Assembly: GCA_964619555.1 (NCBI GenBank)
Contig: CAZUDV010000009.1
Location: forward strand, 124,001-188,000
Source: JAGOPY01 sp964619555
Lineage (GTDB): Bacteria; Bacteroidota; Bacteroidia; Bacteroidales; JAGOPY01
DNA length: 64,000 nucleotides
Reading direction: 5' to 3'
Positions 1 through 8,656 of this stretch are shown here, piece after piece. The translations under genes and the position numbers were made by a program. Each line of letters starts with the position of its first letter. The stretch's first letter is position 1. Below the pieces are notes generated by a model. That model saw nothing but the letters and a program-made list of their open reading frames with translations. It was not told the DNA's origin and ran no database searches.

Positions 1-2
1 AG

Positions 3-410
3 TGGGAGAAGCTGATCCAATATGCCCGGATCCTGGGCCGGTACAACGCCAGGGAGTTATTCTTGGTCCTGTCATTAAGCCTGGCCAGGTACCTGATCTT
101 TTGCGGACAGTTTCTGATCCTGCTGAATGTCCTGGGAGTCACTATCCCGGTCCTCCAGGGGATAATCCTTATTCCGGTCATCTACCTGTTCATGGCTGTT
201 GTGCCTTCCATTGCCCTGGCCGACCTGGGCATACGCGGTTCAGTGTCGTTGTTTGTACTGGGTCTTTATTTTGCAAAAGCCGGGCTGAGTACAAATGAAC
301 TGAATATGGCCGTAATTACGGCTTCCACTTTGATCTGGCTCGTCAACCTGATCCTGCCGGCAGTTTTAGGGACCTTGTTTGTCTTTAATTTGAAATTCTT
401 CAGGAAATAA
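3..410 (+). CDS. C-terminal part of flippase-like membrane protein (YbhN/LPG synthase TM family), 5' truncated
   Basis: The reading frame is open from the first complete codon of the window, so the start lies upstream. The visible 135 residues hold about four hydrophobic segments and the conserved-looking Pro-Ser-Ile-Ala-Leu-Ala-Asp-Leu-Gly-Ile-Arg-Gly stretch near window position 205-240. That resembles the C-terminal half of the lysylphosphatidylglycerol synthase transmembrane/flippase-like family (UPF0104, YbhN). Such proteins are polytopic inner-membrane proteins, often encoded beside glycosyltransferases and thought to move lipid-linked substrates. The stop codon is 7 bp before the downstream glycosyltransferase, so the two are probably co-transcribed. 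The family call rests on a fragment. Confidence 0.6.
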   Translation, partial: WEKLIQYARILGRYNARELFLVLSLSLARYLIFCGQFLILLNVLGVTIPVLQGIILIPVIYLFMAVVPSIALADLGIRGSVSLFVLGLYFAKAGLSTNELNMAVITASTLIWLVNLILPAVLGTLFVFNLKFFRK

Positions 411-417
411 CCCGGCA

Positions 418-1554
418 ATGTCCGATATTATTCTGATCATAGGGATTGCAGCCGTTCTTTCAGGAGCCGGATATACCTCCCTGATCCTGCTTTTTACATA
501 CGGATGGTACCGATTGACAGGGGAATTCCAGAGGTCCGGAAGTGACCTGCAACCTTTTGTCAGCATAGTCATTGCTGCCAGGAACGAAGAGCAGAATATC
601 GTTGCCCTGCTCGAAGATCTTTTACGCCAGGATTATCCCGAAGAGAAAAGGGAAGTGATCGTAATCGACGATTTTTCGGATGACGGGACTTTTGAAAGAG
701 TGTCCGAATTCATTTCGAAACATGACCTGGCCCGTTATTTTATCTTTAAACGGGAAGGAGACGGATTTCAGGGATCCAAGAAAGCGGCCCTGACAAAAGC
801 CATTCAGCATGCAAAGGGGGAGGTCATTCTCGCGACGGATTCAGATTGTCGCGTGCAACCGGGATGGGTTGGATCCATGGCCATGTCATTCACTGATCAA
901 AGGGTCATGCTGGCAGCAGGCCCCGTGGCTTATGAAGGAATGGAAAGCATGGCCGACCGGTTCCAGTCCCTGGAGTTTTTAGGATTGGTTGCTTCCGGCG
1001 CAGGAGCAATCGGTGCGGGATACCCGTTCCTATGCAACGGAGCCTGCCTGGCCTTCAGGCGGGAAGCATTTGCAGAAGTCGGTGGGTATGAGGGGAATGT
1101 AAAGTACAAGTCGGGGGATGATGTTTTTCTTCTTCACAAGGTCAAAAAGACTTATGGAAGGTCGGCTATTTTCTTCAATCATGACCCGGAATCCCTGGTC
1201 AAAACATCCCCGGTGGATGGCATGGGGGCTTTTATCCGTCAGCGCGCCCGCTGGGCATCCAAGAGCAGTGGTTACAGCGATTCGGTCTCCATCTTGACGG
1301 CTTTGTCGGTCTTGTCTTTCAGCATGACCGCCCTGGCCGCCTTCATCGTTGGATTTTTCATGCCGGAGTCGTTTCTTTTATTTGCGGCGATTATCCTCTT
1401 TAAGAGCCTGGTCGATTTTCCGCTTTTGTACGGAATGACCGGCTTTACCTGTCAACGGGAACTGATGAGATGGTTATTGCCTTTCCAGGTGATATATCCG
1501 CTCTATGTTTTTATGGCAGGAATAACCAGCCTTTTCATGCGAAAAAGATGGTAG
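418..1554 (+). CDS. Membrane-anchored family 2 glycosyltransferase
   Basis: A 378-residue processive-type GT2 enzyme. A hydrophobic N-terminal segment (about residues 3-27) is followed by a GT-A domain. Visible motifs are the nucleotide-binding ARNEE near residue 57, VIDDFSDDG near 81, a DSD metal-binding motif near 140, a GDD acid motif near 232 and an RQRARW motif (QxxRW-like) near 274. Two or three membrane segments occupy the C-terminal 85 residues. These are the hallmarks of GT2 enzymes such as cellulose synthase or PgaC-like N-acetylglucosaminyltransferases. The acceptor cannot be told. The gene directly follows the flippase-like gene, suggesting cell-surface glycolipid or polysaccharide synthesis. 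It ends convergently with queA, 29 bp away. Confidence 0.85.
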   Translation: MSDIILIIGIAAVLSGAGYTSLILLFTYGWYRLTGEFQRSGSDLQPFVSIVIAARNEEQNIVALLEDLLRQDYPEEKREVIVIDDFSDDGTFERVSEFISKHDLARYFIFKREGDGFQGSKKAALTKAIQHAKGEVILATDSDCRVQPGWVGSMAMSFTDQRVMLAAGPVAYEGMESMADRFQSLEFLGLVASGAGAIGAGYPFLCNGACLAFRREAFAEVGGYEGNVKYKSGDDVFLLHKVKKTYGRSAIFFNHDPESLVKTSPVDGMGAFIRQRARWASKSSGYSDSVSILTALSVLSFSMTALAAFIVGFFMPESFLLFAAIILFKSLVDFPLLYGMTGFTCQRELMRWLLPFQVIYPLYVFMAGITSLFMRKRW

Positions 1555-1562
1555 GAGGGGAT

Positions 1563-1584
1563 ATTCCGGATTTTCGCCCGGAAT
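1563..1584. terminator. Possible hairpin between convergent GT2 and queA genes
   Basis: ATTCCGG (1563-1569) pairs with CCGGAAT (1578-1584) across an 8-nt loop in the 29-bp gap between the convergent genes. There is no clear T-run, so termination is only inferred from position. Confidence 0.3.
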
Positions 1585-2633
1585 TAAATGATCAGCATGG
1601 CATCGCCGTAGGTGAAGAACCTGTACTTCTTGTTGATGGCCTCCTTGTAAGCTTCCATAAGAAACTCATAACCTGAAAAAGCAGAGGCCATCATCATCAT
1701 GGACGACATCGGAAGATGCAGGTTGGTGATCAGCGCATCGGCCACGCCGAAATCATACGGCGGGAAGATGAACTTGTTCGTCCAGCCTTTGTAAGGCTTC
1801 ACTTTACCTGAGATCGAGACGGCCGTTTCGAGGGCTTTCATGGAAGTGGTGCCGACGGCCACTATGCGGTGCCGGTTCTCTTTTGCCTTGTTGATGATCG
1901 ATGCGGCAATTTCATCGATCAGGACTTCTTCCGAGTCCATCTTATGCTTGGTAAGGTCTTCCACTTCGATGGTCCTGAAATTGCCCAGCCCGACGTGCAG
2001 GGTGATCTCGGCATAGGTGATGCCCTTGAGTTCGAGCCGTTTCATCAGTTCGCGGCTGAAATGCAGACCCGCGGTGGGAGCCGCCACAGCTCCTTCATGC
2101 TTGGCATAGATGGTCTGATAGCGGACGTCGTCCATCGGTTCCACCGGCCGTTTATGAATTTTTGGCAAAGGGGTCTGGCCCAGATCGGTTATGGTTTTCT
2201 TGAATTCTTCATATGGCCCGTCGAAAAGGAAACGGAGCGTCCTGCCGCGCGAAGTGGTATTATCGATCACTTCTGCCACCAGGGAATCATCATCCCCGAA
2301 GTACAGCTTATTACCTATCCTGATCTTCCTGGCCGGATCCACCAGCACATCCCAGAGACGGGATTCCCGGTTGAGTTCCCTCAGCAGGAAAACCTCAATT
2401 TTAGCCCCTGTCTTCTCCTTCGTACCATATAACCTCGCGGGGAATACTTTGGTATTATTGATCACGAAAACATCTCCGTCATCCACATAATCGAGGATAT
2501 CCTTGAATTCCTTATGCTCTATGGTATGGGTCTTCCGGTTTAATACGATCAGTTTGGATTCATCCCTGTTTTCGGGGGGTCTGTCAGCAATCAGTTCAGA
2601 TGGAAGATGAAATTTGAATTGAGAAAGTTTCAT
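1584..2633 (-). CDS. queA: S-adenosylmethionine:tRNA ribosyltransferase-isomerase
   Basis: QueA transfers and isomerises the ribosyl moiety of S-adenosylmethionine onto preQ1 at the wobble position of GUN-anticodon tRNAs, giving epoxyqueuosine. The 349-residue protein matches the family length. It starts with the typical LSQFKFHLP-ELIA-PP segment and shows the INNTKVFPARLYG segment, the AAPTAGLHF motif in the middle and GTTSMKALE near the C-terminus. It is the last gene of a minus-strand run ftsX-DUF3098-uppP-truB-queA, an order I know from other Bacteroidota. A separate promoter lies in the 188-bp gap behind truB, so it may also be expressed alone. Confidence 0.95.
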   Translation of the reverse strand: MKLSQFKFHLPSELIADRPPENRDESKLIVLNRKTHTIEHKEFKDILDYVDDGDVFVINNTKVFPARLYGTKEKTGAKIEVFLLRELNRESRLWDVLVDPARKIRIGNKLYFGDDDSLVAEVIDNTTSRGRTLRFLFDGPYEEFKKTITDLGQTPLPKIHKRPVEPMDDVRYQTIYAKHEGAVAAPTAGLHFSRELMKRLELKGITYAEITLHVGLGNFRTIEVEDLTKHKMDSEEVLIDEIAASIINKAKENRHRIVAVGTTSMKALETAVSISGKVKPYKGWTNKFIFPPYDFGVADALITNLHLPMSSMMMMASAFSGYEFLMEAYKEAINKKYRFFTYGDAMLII

Positions 2634-2654
2634 AGTACGTTACAAAAAGCTGTG

Positions 2655-2685
2655 CAAAAATACTCATATTCAAGGCGAATGTCAA
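2655..2685 (-). promoter_or_regulatory. Bacteroidota-type promoter for queA
   Basis: On the minus strand TTGAC (2685-2681) is followed after 20 bp by TATTTTTG (2662-2655), matching the -33/-7 pattern (TTTG or TTG, then TAnnTTTG). It ends 21 bp before the queA start. Confidence 0.6.
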
Positions 2686-2821
2686 GAGTATCTAATCTCC
2701 GGTTTCAGGATAGATATGGTTAAAACACTGAGTATCTTTTGCATGGTGTAATATTATGCTGAACATAAAAAGTAAAAAAAGGTTCATTTTAAATTAACAA
2801 CCAATTCTTATACTTTTAAAG

Positions 2822-3517
2822 TTATAAATCCGGATGAGATAGAACTTCTTCAAACTGATTTACCGTAATGGCGTCTATGACGTCATAACTGCCGATCCTG
2901 GTCCGGCGGAGCGTTTTCAGGTAAGCGCCGCTGCCGGCCGCCTGGCCAAAATCCCTGGCCAGGGCACGGATATAGGTCCCTTTACTGCAGGATACCCTGA
3001 AATCTATCTCAGGAATGTCGATACGGGTTATTTCGAACTCATTGATCCTGATCCTGACCGGTTGGAGAATGATTTCCCTGTTCTTGCGGGCCAGTTTATA
3101 GGCCCGTTTGCCGTCGATGAACTTGGCGGAATAATCCGGAGGAACCTGGTCCAGCTCGCCGGTGAAAACCCTGGCGGTGTCCAGGATGATCTTTGGGGTA
3201 AGATGGCCTGTCGGGAAGGTTTCGCTGACGGCGGTTTCAGAATCCAGCGACGGAGTGGTGGCGCCCAGGTAAAAAGTGCCGGTGTATTCTTTATCGAAGC
3301 CGGTCATTTCCTGGATCTTTTTTGTCATTTTGCCGGTGCAGATGATCAGCAGCCCTGTGGCCATGGGATCGAGCGTGCCGGCATGCCCGACCTTGAGCTT
3401 CGGGATGCCGCCCTTGATGCGGATCAGCTTCCTGACCTTGTTGACCACATCGAAGGAGGTCCATGTCAGGGACTTGTCGATCAAAAGAATTTCTCCATTT
3501 AAGAAATCAAAAGTCAT
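2822..3517 (-). CDS. truB: tRNA pseudouridine(55) synthase
   Basis: TruB makes pseudouridine 55 in the T loop of almost all elongator tRNAs. The 231-residue protein has the family signature GHAGTLDPMATGLL with catalytic Asp50, the KEYTG-type substrate-binding strand, the PPDYSA-K-GKRAYKLAR segment and the RVSCSKGTYIRAL motif. The C-terminal PUA domain seen in the E. coli enzyme seems reduced to a short tail, as in many Bacteroidota. It lies between uppP and queA on the same strand. The 109-bp gap to uppP holds an imperfect inverted repeat, so the operon may be partly interrupted there. Confidence 0.95.
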   Translation of the reverse strand: MTFDFLNGEILLIDKSLTWTSFDVVNKVRKLIRIKGGIPKLKVGHAGTLDPMATGLLIICTGKMTKKIQEMTGFDKEYTGTFYLGATTPSLDSETAVSETFPTGHLTPKIILDTARVFTGELDQVPPDYSAKFIDGKRAYKLARKNREIILQPVRIRINEFEITRIDIPEIDFRVSCSKGTYIRALARDFGQAAGSGAYLKTLRRTRIGSYDVIDAITVNQFEEVLSHPDL

Positions 3518-3527
3518 TTATAATCTT

Positions 3528-3620
3528 TCTTCGTGTTTCTTGGTGTAGATCTTTGTGTATCTCTGTGTGAAACAAAATATTTCTCACAAAGTTCCACCGA
3601 GTTATACACGGAGGTCCACA
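3528..3620. repeat. Imperfect inverted repeat built of TTCGTG/TTTGTG-like words
   Basis: The uppP-truB gap carries one arm rich in CTTCGTGT, CTTGGTGT and CTTTGTGT words and an opposite arm with CTCACAAAG, CCACCGAG and ACACGGAGG, around an AT-rich centre near 3575. The arms pair only imperfectly. A similar element lies at 17915-18015. Confidence 0.5.
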
Positions 3621-3626
3621 GAGGGT

Positions 3627-4409
3627 TTATCCGAATATTAATGCGAGAGCACCTATTATCGCACAATAAATTGCAAAATAGATAAGGTTGCCCTTCTTCA
3701 CGATCCCGATCATGGCCTTGCAGGCGAACAGACCGGAAAGAAAAGCCGTCACAAATCCGATCGCCAGCGGCAGCACCCCTATCTTTTCCATGCCGGAAAA
3801 CCCTGTGTCCATAATGTCTTTGGCATTCGCGCCTATGATCGGGACAAGCACCATCAGGAAGGAGAAGCGGGTCACGGCTTCGCGCTTATTGCCCAGGAGC
3901 AGGCCGGTGGAGATGGTGGCGCCGGAACGGGAGATACCCGGGATCACCGCGATGGCCTGGGCAAGACCGATGATCAGACCATCCAGGTAGGTAATGTCGC
4001 GATCGTTCTTTTTCTTTAAATAGGTCGATGTGAGCCATAATCCGGTTATGATCAGCATCAGTCCGACAAAAACGACTCTTCCGGTAAAGAGCTGTTCGAT
4101 CTCCTCTTTGAAGAACAATCCCAGGAAGATGACGGGGACCATGGAGATGAGCAATTTTAGGTTGTATTTTATGGAATCGTTCCATTTCAGCGTCAGGGAA
4201 TCGGAGAACAGTTTCCAGAGGTCTTTGCGGAAAACGAAGATCGTGCTGAGTACGGTGGCGCCATGGACCACTACGGTAAAGAGCAATGTTTCTTTGGCTT
4301 CCACTCCGATGAGGACTTTTCCAATCTCCAGGTGGCCGCTGCTGCTGACGGGCAAAAATTCAGTAAGGCCCTGCAGGAGGCCGAGAATCAGTGCTTCAAA
4401 CCAATTCAT
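3627..4409 (-). CDS. uppP: Undecaprenyl-diphosphatase (BacA/UppP)
   Basis: UppP is a polytopic inner-membrane enzyme that dephosphorylates undecaprenyl diphosphate to recycle the lipid carrier for peptidoglycan and other surface polymers; extra copies give bacitracin resistance. The 260-residue protein has the usual length. Both catalytic signatures are visible: an N-terminal QGLTEFLPVSSSGH stretch (about residues 14-27) and the PGISRSGAT motif in the middle, set among about eight hydrophobic helices. It follows DUF3098 by 20 bp and precedes truB on the minus strand, in the conserved envelope cluster. Confidence 0.95.
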   Translation of the reverse strand: MNWFEALILGLLQGLTEFLPVSSSGHLEIGKVLIGVEAKETLLFTVVVHGATVLSTIFVFRKDLWKLFSDSLTLKWNDSIKYNLKLLISMVPVIFLGLFFKEEIEQLFTGRVVFVGLMLIITGLWLTSTYLKKKNDRDITYLDGLIIGLAQAIAVIPGISRSGATISTGLLLGNKREAVTRFSFLMVLVPIIGANAKDIMDTGFSGMEKIGVLPLAIGFVTAFLSGLFACKAMIGIVKKGNLIYFAIYCAIIGALALIFG

Positions 4410-4429
4410 CCGTAAAAATTAAATGGGAG

Positions 4430-4714
4430 TTAGTCTTTAGGTTTCTTCATGATGGCGAAGATCTCCACCACGTAGCCGGCGATGATCAGGAGCGGGGCCA
4501 GGGTAAGGCGGCGGAAGTTGAAGATATCGTAGCTGAAAACATTCGGATCTTTGGAGCCTCCCCCGATCATCAGCAGAAAACCGAGGAATATCAAACCAAC
4601 GCCGATGAGCATCAGACGGTAGTTTTCCTTTCCGAATGCAAATCCAGCCCTGGATTGCGGTTCGGTTTTTATCACGGGTTTTTCCTTTGGGGCCGGTTTG
4701 TTTTTCGTGATCAT
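4430..4714 (-). CDS. DUF3098 small membrane protein
   Basis: A 94-residue protein with a Lys/Pro-rich polar N-terminus (about 30 residues) and two predicted membrane helices (about residues 33-51 and 71-88) joined by a short loop containing GGGSKDPNVFS and IFNFRRLTLAP. This architecture and wording match the Bacteroidota family DUF3098, whose function is unknown. Its constant place between ftsX and uppP suggests a role linked to the divisome or wall-lipid recycling, but that is only inference from position. Start chosen at the ATG that keeps the basic N-terminal segment. Confidence 0.85.
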   Translation of the reverse strand: MITKNKPAPKEKPVIKTEPQSRAGFAFGKENYRLMLIGVGLIFLGFLLMIGGGSKDPNVFSYDIFNFRRLTLAPLLIIAGYVVEIFAIMKKPKD

Positions 4715-4733
4715 GGCGGTTGAATTTAGATTG

Positions 4734-4741
4734 CAAAGATA
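4734..4741 (-). promoter_or_regulatory. -7 promoter element (TATCTTTG) upstream of DUF3098
   Basis: The minus strand reads TATCTTTG, a perfect TAnnTTTG box, 20 bp before the DUF3098 start. The heptamer array begins 10 bp further upstream and occupies the -33 region, where no clear TTTG is seen. Confidence 0.45.
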
Positions 4742-4751
4742 AAAATATAAT

Positions 4752-4814
4752 CAGTTCGCAGTTCGCAGTTCGCAGTTCGCGGTTCGCAGTTCGCAGTTCG
4801 CAGTTCGCAGTTCG
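4752..4814. repeat. Heptanucleotide tandem array, 9 x CAGTTCG
   Basis: Nine consecutive 7-bp units, eight exact CAGTTCG and one CGGTTCG at 4780. The array lies between ftsX and DUF3098, inside a probable operon. The same unit recurs inside leuS. Confidence 0.95.
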
Positions 4815-4829
4815 CCTTAGCCCTATGCC

Positions 4830-5708
4830 CTAATAATACAGATCATCCTCTTTCATCCTCAGGTATTTCCTGACCGCGAACAGAGTCGAAAGCCACGACA
4901 GCAGGACCCCTGTGAGGATCACCAGTCCGAAAACGATGCCATAGATGGTGTAGTCCTGCAGCAGGGTCATCTCGGGGACCTGCTGCATCAGGAAATAGAG
5001 GATCACGCCCAAAAGGATGATAGCGAGAAAGGCACTGATCAACCCTTTCAATATGCCCCTCCAGACGAACGGGCGGCTGATGAACCCTCTCGTGGCCCCG
5101 ACCAGCTTCATGGTCCGGATGATGAACCGGCGGGAATAGACGGATAACCGGATGGTATTGTTGATGAGTGCGATGGCAATGAGTAGCAGGAGCCCGCTGA
5201 ACCCCAGCAGCACCATGCTGATCCTCCGGATGTTCCGGTTGATGGCCTGTACCAGTGACTTCTGGTAGAAGACCTCCTTGACAGCCGGCTCCAGCATGAG
5301 CTTGTTCTCGATGACCTGAAGACTGTCGATGTTGCCATAAACCGCCTTCAGCCGGAGATCGATGGAAGGCGGAAGGGGATTGTATCCCAGGAAGTCAATG
5401 AAATCTTCTCCCAGTTCTTCAGTCATTTCCCGGGCCGCTTCTTCCGGTGCAATGTATTTGGATGACTTGACAAAGGGCATGGCATCCAGGCGCTTCTGGA
5501 GCAGGATGATGTCCTCTGCCGGTGCATCGGCTTTGATATAAACCATAAAGCCGATATTCTCCTTCACGTAATCCGACAGTTTCCGGGCATGGAGCACCAC
5601 CAGGGATAACAAACCCACCATCAGCAGCACCAGGGTGATGCTCACCACCGTGGTGAACACGCTCGACTGGTACCGGCGACGCGTATATTTTTCTTCATGG
5701 CCTGCCAT
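4830..5708 (-). CDS. ftsX: Cell division permease-like protein FtsX
   Basis: FtsX is the inner-membrane partner of the ATPase FtsE and relays its state to periplasmic murein hydrolases during division. The 292-residue protein has a cytoplasmic N-terminus, a first membrane helix (about residues 18-45), a periplasmic domain containing the IKADAPAEDI and PFVKSSKYI segments typical of FtsX_ECD, and three C-terminal helices (about 168-190, 216-240 and 252-275). No ftsE lies next to it, as is common in Bacteroidota. It heads the minus-strand run toward queA and is divergent from leuS across a 94-bp gap. A CGAAGATA (minus TATCTTCG) near 5713-5720 may be its -7 element. Confidence 0.92.
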   Translation of the reverse strand: MAGHEEKYTRRRYQSSVFTTVVSITLVLLMVGLLSLVVLHARKLSDYVKENIGFMVYIKADAPAEDIILLQKRLDAMPFVKSSKYIAPEEAAREMTEELGEDFIDFLGYNPLPPSIDLRLKAVYGNIDSLQVIENKLMLEPAVKEVFYQKSLVQAINRNIRRISMVLLGFSGLLLLIAIALINNTIRLSVYSRRFIIRTMKLVGATRGFISRPFVWRGILKGLISAFLAIILLGVILYFLMQQVPEMTLLQDYTIYGIVFGLVILTGVLLSWLSTLFAVRKYLRMKEDDLYY

Positions 5709-5802
5709 GCCACGAAGATAGCATTTTTACTCTTCCGCTGAAGGCTGTTTTTTTGCTAATTTCGCAGGCTCAATTACATAACCCTGACAGGCAGAATCGT
5801 TT

Positions 5803-8622
5803 ATGGAGTACAATTTCAATGATATCGAGAAAAAATGGCAGCAATACTGGCGTGACCATAAGACTTTCAAGGCATACAATGACAGTGACAAGCCGAAATA
5901 TTACGTGCTCGACATGTTCCCTTATCCCTCCGGGGCAGGATTGCACGTAGGCCATCCCCTGGGATACATCGCTTCTGACATCTATGCCCGCTTCAAATGG
6001 CTTCAGGGTTTTAATGTGCTGCACCCGATGGGATTCGACGCTTATGGACTGCCGGCAGAACAATATGCCATCCAGACCGGCACCCACCCGGCCGTCACGA
6101 CAGCGAAGAACATTGGCCGTTACCGCGAACAGCTCGACCAGATCGGGCTGGCCTACGACTGGGACCGTGCGGTAGAGACCAGCGACCCGAAGTATTATAA
6201 ATGGACGCAGTGGACCTTCATCCGGCTGTTTGAGCACTATTATGACATAGACATCAATAAAGCGCAACCGATTGAAAAACTGGTCCGGCGCTTCGAATCA
6301 GAAGGCAATGCACAGGTGAATGCGGTGTGCGACCCGGTGCCCGTCTTCAGTGCAGCTGATTGGAAAGCCATGGGCGAAAAGCAGCAGCAGCAGGTGCTGA
6401 TGAACTTTCGCCTGGCCTATCTTTCCGACACCTGGGTGAACTGGTGCCCGGCCCTGGGGACAGTCCTGGCCAACGATGAAGTGAAGGACGGCTTTTCGGA
6501 GCGCGGCGGCCACCCGGTGGAACGCAAGCAGATGAAGCAATGGTCGCTGAGGATCACCGCTTATGCCCATAGGTTGCTTGAAGGGTTGGACAGGATCGAC
6601 TGGTCCGAATCGCTGAAAGAAGTCCAGCGCAATTGGATCGGAAGGTCGGAGGGGGGAGCGGTGTATTTTGAGTTGGCAGTTGGCAGTTCGCAGTTCGCAG
6701 TTGGCAGTTCGCAGTTGGCTGCTGGCAGGATCGAGGTATTCACCACACGCCCGGACACCCTGTTCGGCGCCACCTTCATGGTGCTGGCGCCGGAACATGA
6801 ACTGGTTCCGCAAATCACCACCCCGGACCGGAAAACGGCGGTTGACACTTACGTGGAATGGGCCAGGAACCGCTCGGAGCGCGACCGCATGACGGAAGTG
6901 AAACGCATTACCGGGGAATTTACCGGCGCATACGGGATCAATCCGCTGACCGGGCAGAAGATACCCATCTGGGTGGCCGATTACGTGCTGGCCGGCTATG
7001 GTACCGGAGCCATCATGGCGGTACCGGCGCATGACAGCCGCGACTTCGCCTTTGCAAAACACTTCAAACTGCCTATCATCCAGGTGGTTTCCAAACCGGG
7101 CGAAGAGCCTTCCGACCCGCAGGAATGGCTGGAATCATACGATGCCAAGGAAGGCATCATGATCAATTCCGGGTTCATTAACGGGATGCAGGTCAAAGAT
7201 GCTATTAAAGCCACCGTCGCGAAGCTCGGGGAGATTAAAGCGGGCTACGGCACCGTGAACTACCGCCTCCGGGATGCCATCTTCAGTCGCCAGCGATACT
7301 GGGGCGAGCCTTTCCCGATCTACTATAAGGACGGCATGCCCTATCCGTTACCCGACAGCATGTTGCCGCTGGAATTGCCCGAGGTCGACAAGTACCTGCC
7401 GACTGAAAGCGGTGAACCTCCTCTAGCCCGGTCGAAGAACTGGAAAACCGCAGAAGGTTATCCGTTAGAGACCAACACCATGCCCGGATTTGCCGGGTCC
7501 AGCGGGTATTACCTCAGGTACATGGACCCGTGGAACAACGAGCGCTATTTTTCACGGGAAGCCAATGATTACTGGCAGGACATCGACCTGTACGTGGGTG
7601 GTGACGAGCATGGTACCGGCCACCTGATCTATGCCCGCTTCTGGAACATGTTCCTTTTCGACATCGGCCTGGTCTGCCGGGAAGAACCGTTCCGGAAACT
7701 GATCAACCAGGGGAAGATCCAGGGCCGGAGCAGTTTTGTATACCGCATCAACGGGACAAATACTTTCGTCTCGTATAATCTGAAAGATCAGTACGATACT
7801 GCCAGCCTGCATGTGGATATCGAAATGGTGGACAACGACGTGCTGGATACAGAGGCTTTCCGCAACTGGCGACCGGATTTTAAGAACGCGGAATTCATCC
7901 TGGAAGATGGAAAATACATCTGCGGATGGGAGATCGAAAAAATGTCGAAATCCAAACACAACGTGCAGAGCCCGGATGACCTGATCCGCAAGTACGGGGC
8001 CGATACGCTCCGGATGTACGAAATGTTCCTGGGACCTGTAGAACTGTCCAAACCCTGGGATGTCAAAGGCATAGAAGGCGTTTTCAGGTTCCTGAAGAAG
8101 TACTGGAGGCTGTTTGTCAATGAGGCCGGGGAATTCGCTGTTTCGCAGGAATCCCCGTCGGCAGCGGAATTGAAAGTGTTGCACAGAACGATCCGGAAGA
8201 TCCGGGAAGACATCGAGCGTTTCTCCTTCAACACGGCCGTTTCGACCTTTATGATCTGCGTGAATGAACTGACGGATTTAAAATGCAGCAAGAAGGGCAT
8301 CCTGGAGCCGCTGAACATCCTGATCTCGCCCTTTGCGCCGCATATCGCGGAGGAGATCTGGCAGGCCCTGGGGCATTCCAAAAGCATCCGCTATGCATCA
8401 TTCCCCGAATTCAACGAGGAATTTGTAAAGGAAAATACGTTTAATTACCCGGTTTCGTTCAATGGTAAACTGAGGTTCCAGATGGAACTTCCCCTTGACA
8501 CTACATCTGCTATGGCCGAGGCTGCCGTAATCGCAGCCCCGGAATCTCAGAAATGGCTTGCCGGCGGAGCGCCGAAGAAAGTGATCTTCGTGCCTAAGAA
8601 GATCATCAATGTAGTGATTTGA
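5803..8622 (+). CDS. leuS: Leucyl-tRNA synthetase with heptamer insertion in the editing-domain region
   Basis: LeuRS charges tRNA-Leu. This 939-residue protein is the bacterial class I form: the HIGH-type motif HVGH is near residues 47-50 and KMSKS near 714. The CP1 editing domain is recognisable from the FTTRPDTLFGAT threonine-rich segment (about residues 312-323) and from GYGTGAIMAVPAHDSRDFAFA. Just before that threonine-rich segment, residues about 289-308 are encoded by eight 7-bp units (CAGTTCG/CAGTTGG type) and read as AVGSSQ-type repeats. This is the same repeat family as the intergenic array at 4752-4814. Other LeuRS proteins have only a short variable loop there. The reading frame stays intact, so the enzyme is probably functional. 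A TAATTTCG near 5757-5764 may serve as the -7 element. Confidence 0.95.
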   Translation: MEYNFNDIEKKWQQYWRDHKTFKAYNDSDKPKYYVLDMFPYPSGAGLHVGHPLGYIASDIYARFKWLQGFNVLHPMGFDAYGLPAEQYAIQTGTHPAVTTAKNIGRYREQLDQIGLAYDWDRAVETSDPKYYKWTQWTFIRLFEHYYDIDINKAQPIEKLVRRFESEGNAQVNAVCDPVPVFSAADWKAMGEKQQQQVLMNFRLAYLSDTWVNWCPALGTVLANDEVKDGFSERGGHPVERKQMKQWSLRITAYAHRLLEGLDRIDWSESLKEVQRNWIGRSEGGAVYFELAVGSSQFAVGSSQLAAGRIEVFTTRPDTLFGATFMVLAPEHELVPQITTPDRKTAVDTYVEWARNRSERDRMTEVKRITGEFTGAYGINPLTGQKIPIWVADYVLAGYGTGAIMAVPAHDSRDFAFAKHFKLPIIQVVSKPGEEPSDPQEWLESYDAKEGIMINSGFINGMQVKDAIKATVAKLGEIKAGYGTVNYRLRDAIFSRQRYWGEPFPIYYKDGMPYPLPDSMLPLELPEVDKYLPTESGEPPLARSKNWKTAEGYPLETNTMPGFAGSSGYYLRYMDPWNNERYFSREANDYWQDIDLYVGGDEHGTGHLIYARFWNMFLFDIGLVCREEPFRKLINQGKIQGRSSFVYRINGTNTFVSYNLKDQYDTASLHVDIEMVDNDVLDTEAFRNWRPDFKNAEFILEDGKYICGWEIEKMSKSKHNVQSPDDLIRKYGADTLRMYEMFLGPVELSKPWDVKGIEGVFRFLKKYWRLFVNEAGEFAVSQESPSAAELKVLHRTIRKIREDIERFSFNTAVSTFMICVNELTDLKCSKKGILEPLNILISPFAPHIAEEIWQALGHSKSIRYASFPEFNEEFVKENTFNYPVSFNGKLRFQMELPLDTTSAMAEAAVIAAPESQKWLAGGAPKKVIFVPKKIINVVI
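6670..6725 (+). repeat. In-frame heptamer array inside leuS
   Basis: Eight 7-bp units: GAGTTGG, CAGTTGG, CAGTTCG twice, CAGTTGG, CAGTTCG, CAGTTGG and CTGCTGG. The unit is the same as in the array at 4752-4814. A 7-bp unit read in triplets gives a 7-residue period, visible as AVGSSQF followed by AVGSSQL. Confidence 0.95.
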
Positions 8623-8656
8623 TTTGGCCTGAGTTTTGAAGTGTAAGGTTTCAGTT

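Noticed and set aside
4752..4814. Heptamer arrays as CRISPR or phage attachment sites
   Set aside because: Pure 7-bp tandem repeats without spacers; no integrase is near.
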